From: Betaproteobacteria bacterium
GTDB taxonomy: Bacteria; Pseudomonadota; Gammaproteobacteria; Burkholderiales; SG8-39
Direction of reading: 5' to 3'
Assembly: GCA_016234705.1 (NCBI GenBank)
Contig: JACRAS010000202.1
Span: 1-32,712, forward strand
DNA length: 32,712 bases
This document shows positions 6,774 through 14,241 of the stretch, piece by piece. The notes under the pieces are model-generated. The model was given only the letters and a program-made list of their open reading frames with translations, had not been told where the DNA came from and ran no database searches. Every line of letters starts with the position of its first letter. Positions within the stretch are counted from its first letter, which is position 1. The position numbers and the translations under genes were made by a program.

Positions 6774-7169
6774 TCAGGTCTTTTCCTTGGTTTTCCTGGT
6801 TCTCGGCGCGGCGCCGATGCGCGCATCCATTTTTCGCAGCCGGCGCGCCAGGGTTTTCATCATCTGCAAGGCGAAAAAGGGCGTTTCCTTTACCAACAAC
6901 TGGAAGCGTGCCTCGTCGATAGGAAACACGCGGCAGTCGCCTCTGGCGCGTGCCGACGCACTGCGCGGCTCCTCGTCGATCAGCGCCATCTCGCCGATGA
7001 AAGTGCCTTCTTTGGCGGTTTCAATCACCGTATCGTCGAGCATCAGGTCGACCTCGCCTTCGATTATCAGGTACATCACCTTGGCCACGTCGCCCTTGCG
7101 GAAAATGTATTCGCCGGCGGCCACAGGAAGGACTTCCGGTGCGTTACGAAACAGATGTAGAGTTCCCAT
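6774..7169 (-). CDS. stand-alone cyclic-nucleotide-binding (cNMP) domain protein
   Basis: A 131-residue protein made of a single Crp-type beta-barrel: GEYIFRKGDVAKVMYLIIEG (19-38), then the phosphate-cassette-like GTFIGEMALIDEEPRSASAR (75-94). The RSAS segment stands where Crp has RSA, contacting the cyclic phosphate. After the C-helix it ends in a basic tail (RTRKTKEKT) with no helix-turn-helix, so it is not a transcription factor by itself. The family binds cAMP or cGMP and often regulates a partner. The ATG at 7169 follows AAGGGAAG. It lies 32 nt after the exported msrA on the same strand. Confidence 0.85.
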   Translation of the reverse strand: MGTLHLFRNAPEVLPVAAGEYIFRKGDVAKVMYLIIEGEVDLMLDDTVIETAKEGTFIGEMALIDEEPRSASARARGDCRVFPIDEARFQLLVKETPFFALQMMKTLARRLRKMDARIGAAPRTRKTKEKT

Positions 7170-7201
7170 TCAGCTTCCCTTCTTTTTCCGGGTGTTCATA
7201 T

Positions 7202-7813
7202 CTATTCGGCTGCGCTGCCCCACAATTGCTTCAGCCTGGCGTCGCGACCGCAGCCGGTGCGGTAGTACGCGTAGCGCAGCGGGTTCTTGAGGTAATAGTC
7301 CTGATGATATTCCTCGGCCGGCCAGAATTCGGTGGCGAGGGTAATTTCGGTGACAACCGGATCCTTGAACGGTTTGGATTTTTCCAGAGCCGCCCGCGAT
7401 TCTTCGGCCAGGCGCTTTTGCTCCTGGTCCCGGTAGAAAATGCCGCTGCGGTACTGCGTGCCGGCGTCGCAGAACTGGCGGTTCTTCACCGTGGGATCGA
7501 TATTGCGCCAGAATGCTTCCAGTAGTTTTTGGTAGCTGATCTTCTTCGGATCGTAGACCACCTGCACCGCCTCGGTATGTCCGGTCGTCCCGGCCGAGAC
7601 CTCTTCGTAGGTCGGATTTTTCTTTTGCCCACCGACATAGCCAGACGTGGTGGAGATGACGCCGGGGAGTTTGTCGAACGGCGGCTCCATGCACCAGAAG
7701 CAGCCGCCGGCGAAAATCGCCTTCGCCTGAGCGGCAGGCTGGGCCTGGGCCGCCGAGAGCAAGGAAAGCCAAAGCGCGCAGCTTAGCAGCAGGAATTTGG
7801 GAAAGCGTCTCAT
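7202..7813 (-). CDS. msrA: peptide methionine sulfoxide reductase MsrA, exported
   Basis: A 203-residue MsrA that reduces S-methionine sulfoxide in proteins. The ATG at 7813 gives a clean Sec signal peptide, basic MRRFPKF then a hydrophobic core ending SAAQAQP (~24/25), so the enzyme is predicted periplasmic; a TTG further upstream would add a spurious extension. The active site is GGCFWC (C38 catalytic, C41). Further hallmarks are GYVGG, NPTYEEVSAGTTGHTEAV, DPTVKNRQFCDAGTQYRSGI and EEYHQDYY. A C-terminal Cys in YRTGCGRD may be the resolving residue. It is divergent from a second, cytoplasmic MsrA. Confidence 0.93.
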   Translation of the reverse strand: MRRFPKFLLLSCALWLSLLSAAQAQPAAQAKAIFAGGCFWCMEPPFDKLPGVISTTSGYVGGQKKNPTYEEVSAGTTGHTEAVQVVYDPKKISYQKLLEAFWRNIDPTVKNRQFCDAGTQYRSGIFYRDQEQKRLAEESRAALEKSKPFKDPVVTEITLATEFWPAEEYHQDYYLKNPLRYAYYRTGCGRDARLKQLWGSAAE

Positions 7814-7934
7814 TTTTTCGAAGCTGGTGATTAGTTCCGGCGACGTCAGGCGAACATCCGATATGATATGCAAGTTTTCGGCATCCCGCTAGACTAAACT
7901 GGATGTTGTGCATTCCGCAGGAAAGGTGAACCAC

Positions 7935-8486
7935 ATGGCGCAACCACAAAACGGAAAGGAAATCGCCACCTTGGGCGGCGGTTGCTTTTGGTGCCTGGAA
8001 GCGGTATTCGACGACCTGAAGGGCGTGGAGGCGGTCGAATCCGGCTATATGGGCGGACACCTGAAGGACCCCACCTACTCGGACGTGTGCAGCGGCGACA
8101 GCGGACACGCCGAAGTGGTGCGGATCAGCTTCGATCCGGCCGTGGTCGGCTTTCGCGAAATTCTTGAAGTGTTTTTCCTCATCCACGACCCGACCACGCT
8201 CAACCGCCAGGGCAACGATGCCGGGCCGCAGTATCGCTCGGCGATCTTCTATCACTCGCCGGAGCAGAAAACGAGCGCCGAGCAGGTGATAGCCAAGCTC
8301 GAGGCTGCCGGCCTATGGGACCGACCCATCGTAACCGAGGTCACGGCCGCAAGCGGGTTCTATCTAGCCGAGGGCGAGCACCAGGAGTACTACCAGCGCA
8401 ATCCCCACCAAGCTTATTGCATGATGGTAGTGCAGCCCAAGGTGGCGAAGTTCCGCAAGCATTTCATCGGCAAGCTGAAGAAATAA
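7935..8486 (+). CDS. msrA: peptide methionine sulfoxide reductase MsrA, cytoplasmic
   Basis: A 183-residue MsrA without signal peptide. The ATG at 7935 is chosen because AAGGTG lies seven bases upstream; an in-frame upstream start at 7908 is less likely. Active site GGGCFWC (C17, C20), then GYMGG, DPTYSDVCSGDSGHAEVV, NDAGPQYRSAIFY and EGEHQEYYQRNPHQAYC, with a C-terminal Cys in the usual resolving region. It reduces methionine sulfoxide using thioredoxin. The exported paralogue starts 121 nt away on the other strand, so the two compartments may be served from a shared control region. Confidence 0.93.
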   Translation: MAQPQNGKEIATLGGGCFWCLEAVFDDLKGVEAVESGYMGGHLKDPTYSDVCSGDSGHAEVVRISFDPAVVGFREILEVFFLIHDPTTLNRQGNDAGPQYRSAIFYHSPEQKTSAEQVIAKLEAAGLWDRPIVTEVTAASGFYLAEGEHQEYYQRNPHQAYCMMVVQPKVAKFRKHFIGKLKK

Positions 8487-8532
8487 GAGTTCCATACAGC
8501 GCCTTAAGTGATGTCGCATGCCACGAGCGGAC

Positions 8533-8717
8533 TTGCGCGCTCGCGCGCGCCAACCGTGGTTTATGTGCGGATGAAAAGCGCATTCGCACATAAACCGCGG
8601 TTCTTGATAAAAGCAATTGCCGGTTGGGTTTTTATCCGAGATCGCCGATTGCGCCCGGTCGTGGTTTTCGTCCGTGCGCAATCGACGATCCGCGCGGACG
8701 GGCCGCCGTCCGCGCAA
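8533..8717. repeat. structured direct repeat, copy 1
   Basis: First of two copies with a period of 243 bp. It holds several inverted repeats: hairpin A, arms 8552-8573 and 8581-8602 (22 bp, two G-U-type pairs on the plus strand, 7-nt loop); GATAAAA and TTTTATC around 8605-8636; hairpin B, arms 8641-8654 and 8676-8689 (14 bp, one mismatch); and hairpin C, arms 8692-8701 and 8706-8715 (10 bp, 4-nt loop). It lies in the 508-bp gap between the convergent genes msrA and the dienoyl-CoA isomerase. No convincing protein is encoded. Confidence 0.85.
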
Positions 8718-8775
8718 GCGCGGGCGCCGCTGCTCGAGGCATCCCCCGGCATCGACCGGGGTGGACGATCGGCCA

Positions 8776-8960
8776 TTGCGCGCTCGCGCGCGCCAACCGT
8801 GGTTTATGTGCGGATGAAAAGCGCATCCGCACATAAACCACGGTTATTGATAAAAGCAAATGCCGGTTGGGTTTTTATCCGAGATCGTCGATTGCGCACG
8901 GACGTGGTTTTCATCCGCGCGCAATCGGCGATTCGCGCGGACGGTTTCTCGTCCGTGCAA
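8776..8960. repeat. structured direct repeat, copy 2
   Basis: Second copy, with about 17 differences from copy 1 over the aligned length and no indels. Hairpin A is perfect here: AACCGTGGTTTATGTGCGG begins the left arm (8795-8816), the right arm is 8824-8845, and the loop is 7 nt. Hairpin B arms are 8884-8897 and 8919-8932 (one U-G-type pair); hairpin C arms are 8935-8943 and 8950-8958. The 58-bp spacer between copies has its own small stem (CCCCGG 8744-8749 with CCGGGG 8756-8761). Candidate BIME-like element, structured RNA or non-autonomous mobile repeat. Confidence 0.85.
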
Positions 8961-8994
8961 CATCGCAACGCTGCGACGGTGGGTGAAGTCGGAT

Positions 8995-9807
8995 TCAGTC
9001 CCGAAATTTCGCCGCGTGCTTTTCCCTGCCCGCGGCGAGCGCTTCGTCGAGGTCGGTGGACAAGAGCATTGCGGCGTTCCAGGTGGCGACGTGGTTCAGG
9101 CCGTCCGCCACCGTGTGGTCGCGCGCATAGGTGATCATCTCCTTGCATCCACGCAAGGCGAGCGGCGGCTTCGACGCGAGCGTCGCGGTGAGTTCGCTCA
9201 TTGCCGCCATCAGTGCTTCCCGGTCGGCATAGCAATGATTGACTAGGCGCAGCTCCTTCGCTTCGGCGCCGCCGACTTTGCGCCCGGTGTAGGCGAGCTC
9301 GCGCGCCGCGCCTTCGCCTATGAGCCCGGGCAAGCGCTGCAGCGTGCCGACATCGGCGGTCAGGCCGACATCGATCTCCTTGACCGAGAAGAAAGCATCG
9401 GCCGAGCAATAGCGCAGATCGCAGGCGCAGATAAGGTCGATACCGCCGTCGACGCAGGCGCCATGGATCGCCGCGATCACCGGCTTGCGGCAGCGCTCGA
9501 TGGAGCTGAGCGTATCCTGCAGATCGAGGATCACGCGCCGCAGTTTCTCGCGCGAGCGGCCGTCGCAGTCGTTGCTGACTTGTGCCCGCATCCCGGCGAG
9601 CATGTCCAGGTCGATGCCGGAGGTGAAATGCTTGCCGGCGCCGCAAATCACGCCGACGCGCGCCGTGGCGGTTTCGTCGAGCCAGCGCATCGCCTCGCGC
9701 AGCTCCGGCCACATGGCGAGCTCCATCGCATTGGCGCGCTCGGGCCGGTTGAGTTGGATGGTCGCGACCGGCCCGGCGAGCGCGACCTTGAGCGTCCGGA
9801 ATTCCAT
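8995..9807 (-). CDS. ECH1-type dienoyl-CoA isomerase (crotonase family)
   Basis: A 270-residue crotonase-fold protein whose active-site block matches delta3,5-delta2,4-dienoyl-CoA isomerase (rat ECH1): GACVDGGIDLICACDLRYC (116-134), then AFFSVKEIDVGLTADVGTLQ (138-157). The acidic triad spaced as in ECH1 (D176, E196, D204) is present as D124, E144 and D152. The enzyme shifts double bonds during degradation of unsaturated fatty acyl-CoA. Oxyanion loop HFTSGIDLDML (60-70) is present. The ATG at 9807 follows TAGGATCGGCAC with only a weak Shine-Dalgarno. It is third in the minus-strand set after trpB2, 31 nt apart. The bacterial substrate could differ. Confidence 0.87.
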   Translation of the reverse strand: MEFRTLKVALAGPVATIQLNRPERANAMELAMWPELREAMRWLDETATARVGVICGAGKHFTSGIDLDMLAGMRAQVSNDCDGRSREKLRRVILDLQDTLSSIERCRKPVIAAIHGACVDGGIDLICACDLRYCSADAFFSVKEIDVGLTADVGTLQRLPGLIGEGAARELAYTGRKVGGAEAKELRLVNHCYADREALMAAMSELTATLASKPPLALRGCKEMITYARDHTVADGLNHVATWNAAMLLSTDLDEALAAGREKHAAKFRD

Positions 9808-9838
9808 GTGCCGATCCTAAGGCGCGGGATGCCGCAAC

Positions 9839-11209
9839 TCAGGCTGCTGCCTTTACCGAGGGCAGCCCCGCGAGCGCCATCGCCAGCTCGGCCTCATCGT
9901 ACTCGATATCCTGCAGCTTGCCGCCGAAGTAATCGATGTAGGCCTGCATGTCGAAATGGCCGTGGCCGCACAGGTTGAACAGGATGGTGCGCGACTTGCC
10001 TTCGGCTTTGCATTTCAGCGCCTCGTCGATCGCGCCTTTCACCGCGTGATTCGCCTCCGGCGCCGGCAGGATGCCTTCGGCGCGGGCGAACAGCACGCCC
10101 GCGTCGAAACAGGTGGTCTGGTGATAGGCGACCGCCTCGATCAGACCGAGCTGCTTGATGTGGCTCACCAGCGGCGCCATGCCGTGGTATCTCAGGCCCC
10201 CGGCGTGGAATCCGGGCGGGGTGAAGGTCGAGCCCAGGGTGTGCATTTTGGTGAGCGGCGTCAGATGCGCGGTATCGCCGAAATCGTAGGCGTACTGGCC
10301 GCGCGTGAGGCTGGGGCAGGCCGCGGGTTCGACCGCGACGATGCGCACCTTCCTGCCGCCGCGCAATTGCGCGCCGAGGAAGGGGAACACGATGCCGGCG
10401 AAGTTGGAGCCGCCGCCGGTGCAGCCGACGATCACATCGGGGTAGTCACCGGCCATGTCCATCTGCGCCATCGCTTCCTGGCCGACCACCGTCTGGTGCA
10501 GCAGCACGTGGTTCAGCACCGAGCCGAGCGCGTACTTGGTGTCGTCGCGCTGCGCCGCGATTTCGACCGCCTCGGAAATGGCGATGCCCAGGCTCCCCGG
10601 ATGGTCGGCGCGCTGGGCGAGGATGGCGCGGCCCGCCTGGGTCTCCTTCGACGGGGAAGGCGTGCAGCTCGCGCCGTAGGTCTCCATGAGCGCGCGCCGG
10701 TAGGGTTTTTGGTCGTAGGATACGCGCACCATGAACACCTTGACCTCCAGCCCGAACAGAGCGCCGGCGAAGGCGAGCGCGGAGCCCCACTGGCCGGCGC
10801 CGGTCTCGGTGACGAGCCGCTTCACCCCGGCCTGCTTGTTGTAGAAGGCCTGCGCCACCGCGGTATTGGGCTTGTGGCTGCCGGCCGGGCTCACGCCCTC
10901 GTACTTGTAATAGATTTTTGCCGGCGTCTGCAGCACCTTCTCCAGACGCCGCGCGCGGAACAGCGGCGACGGACGCCACTGGCGATACACCTCGCGCACG
11001 GGTTCGGGGATCGGGACGTCGCGCTCGGTCGCGACCTCCTGCATGATCAGGTCCAGCGGAAACAGCGGCGCCAGATCAGCGGGCCCCACCGGCTGCATCG
11101 TGCCCGGATGCAGCACCGGCGGCGGCGCCACCGGCAGGTCGGCGGCGAGGTTGTACCAGTACTTCGGGATGCGCGTTTCGTCGAGCAGGTATTTAACGGT
11201 ATCGGTCAT
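9839..11209 (-). CDS. trpB2: TrpB2-type tryptophan synthase beta-like PLP enzyme
   Basis: A 456-residue PLP enzyme of the TrpB2 (TIGR01415-type) subfamily. The PLP lysine lies in [17 protein letters not shown] (K113), the phosphate-binding loop is [11 protein letters not shown] (262-272), and [15 protein letters not shown] (134-148) is the glutaminyl/COMM region. The ATG at 11209 has GGGAGGAG just upstream. TrpB2 proteins can make tryptophan from serine and indole but lack TrpA-coupling features; here no trpA is adjacent, so the physiological role is open. It directly follows pdxH, which makes its cofactor, with 32 nt between them, and precedes the ECH1-type gene. Confidence 0.9.
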   Translation of the reverse strand: MTDTVKYLLDETRIPKYWYNLAADLPVAPPPVLHPGTMQPVGPADLAPLFPLDLIMQEVATERDVPIPEPVREVYRQWRPSPLFRARRLEKVLQTPAKIYYKYEGVSPAGSHKPNTAVAQAFYNKQAGVKRLVTETGAGQWGSALAFAGALFGLEVKVFMVRVSYDQKPYRRALMETYGASCTPSPSKETQAGRAILAQRADHPGSLGIAISEAVEIAAQRDDTKYALGSVLNHVLLHQTVVGQEAMAQMDMAGDYPDVIVGCTGGGSNFAGIVFPFLGAQLRGGRKVRIVAVEPAACPSLTRGQYAYDFGDTAHLTPLTKMHTLGSTFTPPGFHAGGLRYHGMAPLVSHIKQLGLIEAVAYHQTTCFDAGVLFARAEGILPAPEANHAVKGAIDEALKCKAEGKSRTILFNLCGHGHFDMQAYIDYFGGKLQDIEYDEAELAMALAGLPSVKAAA

Positions 11210-11241
11210 GACTCCTCCCAGTTCGAAATTTTCCGAGGGCA

Positions 11242-11874
11242 TTATGGCGCAAGACGTTCGATTTTCCAGCCGCCGGCTTGCTTGGTATAGAGCAGCCGGT
11301 CGTGCAGGCGGTTTTTTCGCCCCTGCCAGAACTCCAGCGCTTCGGGCAGCACGCGATAGCCGCCCCAGTGCAGCGGCCGCGGCGGATGCTTGCCGTAGCG
11401 AAGCGCGATTGCGGCGACCTTCTTCGCCAGGGTCAGGCGGTTCGGCAGCACCATGCTCTGCGGCGAAGCCCAGGCGCCGAGGCGGCTGCCCAGAGGGCGG
11501 CTCGCGAAATACGCGTCGGACTCCTCGGCCGACACTTTTTCGATTGCGCCTTCGATGCGCACCTGGCGCTCCAGTTCGGACCAGGCGAACACCAGGGCGG
11601 CATAGGGATTGGCGCCGAGTTCGCGCGCCTTGCGGCTGGCATAGTTGGTGTAGAAGACGAAGCCGCGAGCGTCCACGCCCTTGAGCAAGACCACGCGCGC
11701 CGACGGCCGGCCCGCGGCGGTCGCGGTGGCCAGCGTCATCGCGTTGGGCAGCGGCAGATCGGCCTCGAGCGCATCGTGAAACCAGCGATCGAATTGCTTG
11801 AACGGATCGACGGCGGTGTCTTTTTCGACGAGCCCGGCGCGCATGTATTCCTGGCGTATGTCGGCGATGCGCAT
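11242..11874 (-). CDS. pdxH: pyridoxine/pyridoxamine 5'-phosphate oxidase
   Basis: A 210-residue FMN enzyme that oxidises PNP or PMP to PLP, the final step of vitamin B6 synthesis and salvage. The normal length and landmarks are present: [10 protein letters not shown] (6-15), [10 protein letters not shown] (23-32), [20 protein letters not shown] (58-77, FMN binding), [11 protein letters not shown] (80-90), [12 protein letters not shown] (103-114), [11 protein letters not shown] (130-140) and a C-terminal [11 protein letters not shown] with the substrate-contacting R-x-H. The ATG at 11874 gives the family length; a TTG upstream at 11955 is not used. First gene of the minus-strand set with trpB2, divergent from the hydrolase at 11992. 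Confidence 0.93.
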   Translation of the reverse strand: MRIADIRQEYMRAGLVEKDTAVDPFKQFDRWFHDALEADLPLPNAMTLATATAAGRPSARVVLLKGVDARGFVFYTNYASRKARELGANPYAALVFAWSELERQVRIEGAIEKVSAEESDAYFASRPLGSRLGAWASPQSMVLPNRLTLAKKVAAIALRYGKHPPRPLHWGGYRVLPEALEFWQGRKNRLHDRLLYTKQAGGWKIERLAP

Positions 11875-11991
11875 GAAGCGGAACGAGTCCTGGGAGATGC
11901 GGGTGCGCCATTTTACCCCGCCATGCGCTGTGGCGTCGCCCTGACGCCGGCCCAATGTAGAATGCGCTGGTTGTCATTTCCGGCAGGCACC

Positions 11992-12936
11992 ATGCCTCAG
12001 GTCATCGATTACGAGCACGGCATCAGCGCCATCGATTCCGGCTACCATCGACCCATGCTCGACGCCATCCACTTGATGGTCGAGGACGGACGCGCGGCCA
12101 TCATCGACACCGGCACCAATCATTCGGTGCCGCTGGTGCTGGAGGCGATGCGGCGCAAGGGCCTGCGGCCGGAGCAGGTGGACTACGTGATCCTGACCCA
12201 CATCCACCTCGACCACGCCGGCGGCGCGGGCCTGTTCATGCGCGAGTTTCCCGACGCGACGCTCACCGTGCATCCGCGCGGCGCGCGCCACATGGCCGAT
12301 CCGGGCAGGCTGATAGCGGGTACCGTCGCCGTATACGGGGAAGAGCCGACACGCCGGATGTACGGCGACATCCTGCCGGTGCCTGCGGCGCGCATCCTCG
12401 AGACGCCGCACGCATCCTCGATCCGGCTCAACGGTCGCGAGCTGCAGTTTCTGGACACGCCGGGGCACGCGCGCCACCACGTCGCCATCCTCGATACCAA
12501 ATCTGGCCACATCTTCGCCGGCGACGTGTTCGGCCTGTCCTACCGCGAAATGGACGAGGCCGGCAGGCAGTTCATCGTCCCGACTTCCAGCCCGGCGCAG
12601 TTCGATCCGGAACCCTATCATCGCTCCATCGACCTCATCCTGCGGCTCAGGCCCGAAGCTGTATACGTTACCCACTACAGCCAGATTCGCGATATCCAGG
12701 TCAAGGGCGCGGTGCTGCATCGTCTGGTGGACGCGCACGCCGAACTCGGCTTGCGCGAAAAGAATGCCGGCGCGGCGCGGCCGGAGCGCTTGCGCGAGGG
12801 CGTGAAGCGCATATTCCTCGAAGAAGCGCGGCGCTGGGGTTCGCGCCTGGCGGATGCGCGCATCCTCGAAATCTATTCCAACGACGTCCTGCTGAACGCC
12901 CAGGGACTGGGCTTCTGGCTGGATAGCCTGCGGTAG
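11992..12936 (+). CDS. metallo-beta-lactamase-fold hydrolase
   Basis: A 314-residue MBL-fold protein with a complete dinuclear metal site: HIHLDH (70-75), H159 in TPGHARHH, D178 in HIFAGDVFG and H228 in YVTHYS. The ATG at 11992 is preceded by GGCAGG; an in-frame ATG at 11962 is possible. The segment [19 protein letters not shown] (171-189) marks a subgroup of uncharacterised proteobacterial MBL hydrolases. A ~90-residue helical C-terminal extension follows the fold. Substrate unknown (lactone, thioester or similar). It is monocistronic, divergent from pdxH by 117 nt, and followed by a rearrangement scar. Confidence 0.88.
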   Translation: MPQVIDYEHGISAIDSGYHRPMLDAIHLMVEDGRAAIIDTGTNHSVPLVLEAMRRKGLRPEQVDYVILTHIHLDHAGGAGLFMREFPDATLTVHPRGARHMADPGRLIAGTVAVYGEEPTRRMYGDILPVPAARILETPHASSIRLNGRELQFLDTPGHARHHVAILDTKSGHIFAGDVFGLSYREMDEAGRQFIVPTSSPAQFDPEPYHRSIDLILRLRPEAVYVTHYSQIRDIQVKGAVLHRLVDAHAELGLREKNAGAARPERLREGVKRIFLEEARRWGSRLADARILEIYSNDVLLNAQGLGFWLDSLR

Positions 12937-13007
12937 GCGCCGGCAAACGCGAAGTCCGCGGTTCTCGACGCCTGTTTGCTCGACGCCCCGCGCCGGCCTT
13001 GCGTTGG

Positions 13008-13127
13008 CTAAACGCGCGGGCGCTTGCGGTTGATGAAATAGCCGCCGGCGGCGAGCAGCCCCGCCATCGACCAGAACACCGGGCCCATGCCGAGTGCCGC
13101 GCCAAGCGCGCCGAAAGCGAGCGGCAC
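13008..13127 (-). pseudogene. MFS transporter 3'-end remnant
   Basis: A 39-codon frame ends in TAG at 13010-13008 and reads VPLAFGALGAALGMGPVFW then SMAGLLAAGGYFINRKRPRV. This looks like the last transmembrane helix and basic tail of a major facilitator transporter (GMGPVFW...AGG then Arg/Lys-rich end). There is no upstream body: at about 13127 the sequence switches to an unrelated plus-strand gene end. It is read as a 5'-deleted gene. Confidence 0.6.
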
Positions 13128-13128
13128 C

Positions 13129-13212
13129 TATCCGCCCAACACCCTGCTCATGGTCGACCATCTGGTGAAGGAGCCGTTCCTGGTCGAAGCGCGGATCGTC
13201 GCTGCGCTCTAA
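13129..13212 (+). pseudogene. RidA/YjgF-family 3'-end remnant
   Basis: Reading YPPNTLLMVDHLVKEPFLVE then ARIVAAL and TAA at 13210-13212. This matches the C-terminal strand of RidA-like enamine deaminases (PxNTL.VV..L..P.FLVEIEAVAAL). The upstream ~100 residues are missing and are replaced by the MFS remnant in the opposite orientation. Non-functional. Confidence 0.6.
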
Positions 13213-13225
13213 GAACCCGTCCGCT

Positions 13226-14110
13226 CTATGCACGCACCTGCCGCTTGCCGACTTCCAGCACCAGCGCCGTGGCGATGACGATCACCGCGCCGCCGGCGAG
13301 CGTGCTCATGCCGACCGGTTCATTGAGGAATAGCGCACCCCAGAGCGTGCCGAACACCGGAATAAGGAAAGTGACAGTCAAGGTTCTGGTCGGCCCGACA
13401 TCGGCGATCAGGCGAAAATAGATGAGGTAGGCCGCGGCGCTGCATACGAGCGAGATTCCGAGCACGGCCAGCGTGACCTGCCAGGTGAAGGCGGCAGCGG
13501 GCGGCGGCGGCGGCAGGAAAGGCATGACGACGAGGCTGGCCGCGATCAGGCTGCCGACGGTCAGCGCGCGGGGCGCGAGCTTTCCCGCGCGTTTTTTCGC
13601 GTACACCCCCGCCAGGGCGTAGCAAGCAGTGGCGCCGATGCAGGCGAGTACCGCCAGCACCACCTCGATGCTCGCCGCGATCGGGCCGAAGCCGACCAGC
13701 AGCGCCACCCCGAGCATTCCGAGCGCGAGCCCGAGGATCTTGCGCCAGGAGAGATTTTCTCCCAGCCAGATCGCGCCGCAGATGGCCGCGAACCAGGGTG
13801 TGGCGGCGTTGAGTATGGACATATAGGAGGCACCGATGTACTTGCCCGACCAGGCATACAGCCCCCAGGGCAGCGCGGTGTTGAGCACGCCCAGCACCAG
13901 GTAGGGTCGCCAGTTCTGCGCGAGGTTCAAGTCGAAACCGGCGGCGCGCGCATAAATCAGCATGGCGACGGCGGCAAGGCCCACGCGCAGCTCGGTCAGC
14001 CACATCGGCCCGATTGCGACCGCCGCCATGCGCACGAACAGAAACGAGCCGCCCCAAATGGCGGCAAGCAGGACGAGGCGGGTGAGGTCGGCGGGGCGCA
14101 TGTTCTGCAT
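13226..14110 (-). CDS. EamA/DMT-family permease
   Basis: A 294-residue integral membrane protein with ten predicted helices in two EamA repeats. Repeat 1 opens with LLAAIWGGSFLFVRMA (14-29) and repeat 2 follows a basic loop YAKKRAGKL. The proline-rich loop FLPPPPPAAA lies between helices. The typical second-repeat ending FLIPVFGTLWGALFLNEP is present. The family exports metabolites or amino acids. The ATG at 14110 is used; a second in-frame ATG at 14101 is close. It diverges from the acyl-CoA ligase at 14242. The substrate is not predictable. Confidence 0.88.
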   Translation of the reverse strand: MQNMRPADLTRLVLLAAIWGGSFLFVRMAAVAIGPMWLTELRVGLAAVAMLIYARAAGFDLNLAQNWRPYLVLGVLNTALPWGLYAWSGKYIGASYMSILNAATPWFAAICGAIWLGENLSWRKILGLALGMLGVALLVGFGPIAASIEVVLAVLACIGATACYALAGVYAKKRAGKLAPRALTVGSLIAASLVVMPFLPPPPPAAAFTWQVTLAVLGISLVCSAAAYLIYFRLIADVGPTRTLTVTFLIPVFGTLWGALFLNEPVGMSTLAGGAVIVIATALVLEVGKRQVRA

Positions 14111-14241
14111 GTTCTTATTGCCCTTTTCCCACGCTTGGCGGATAGGTCAGGGGGAAAGTACAGCGCACACTTTACAGGCGAAGGCCTCAGCACGCCATCG
14201 GCATCTTGCGCCGCGGCCGCGCCGGGATTACCCTTCGGCGC

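Noticed and set aside
8533..8960. CRISPR array
   Set aside because: Only two long copies with a 58-bp spacer, many mismatches and internal hairpins; CRISPR repeats are 23-50 bp with several spacers and no cas gene is present.
8508..9134. Open frames of ~200 codons through the repeat region
   Set aside because: They repeat the same peptide because the DNA repeats, contain inverted-repeat-derived sequence on both strands and match no family; the hairpins explain the region better.
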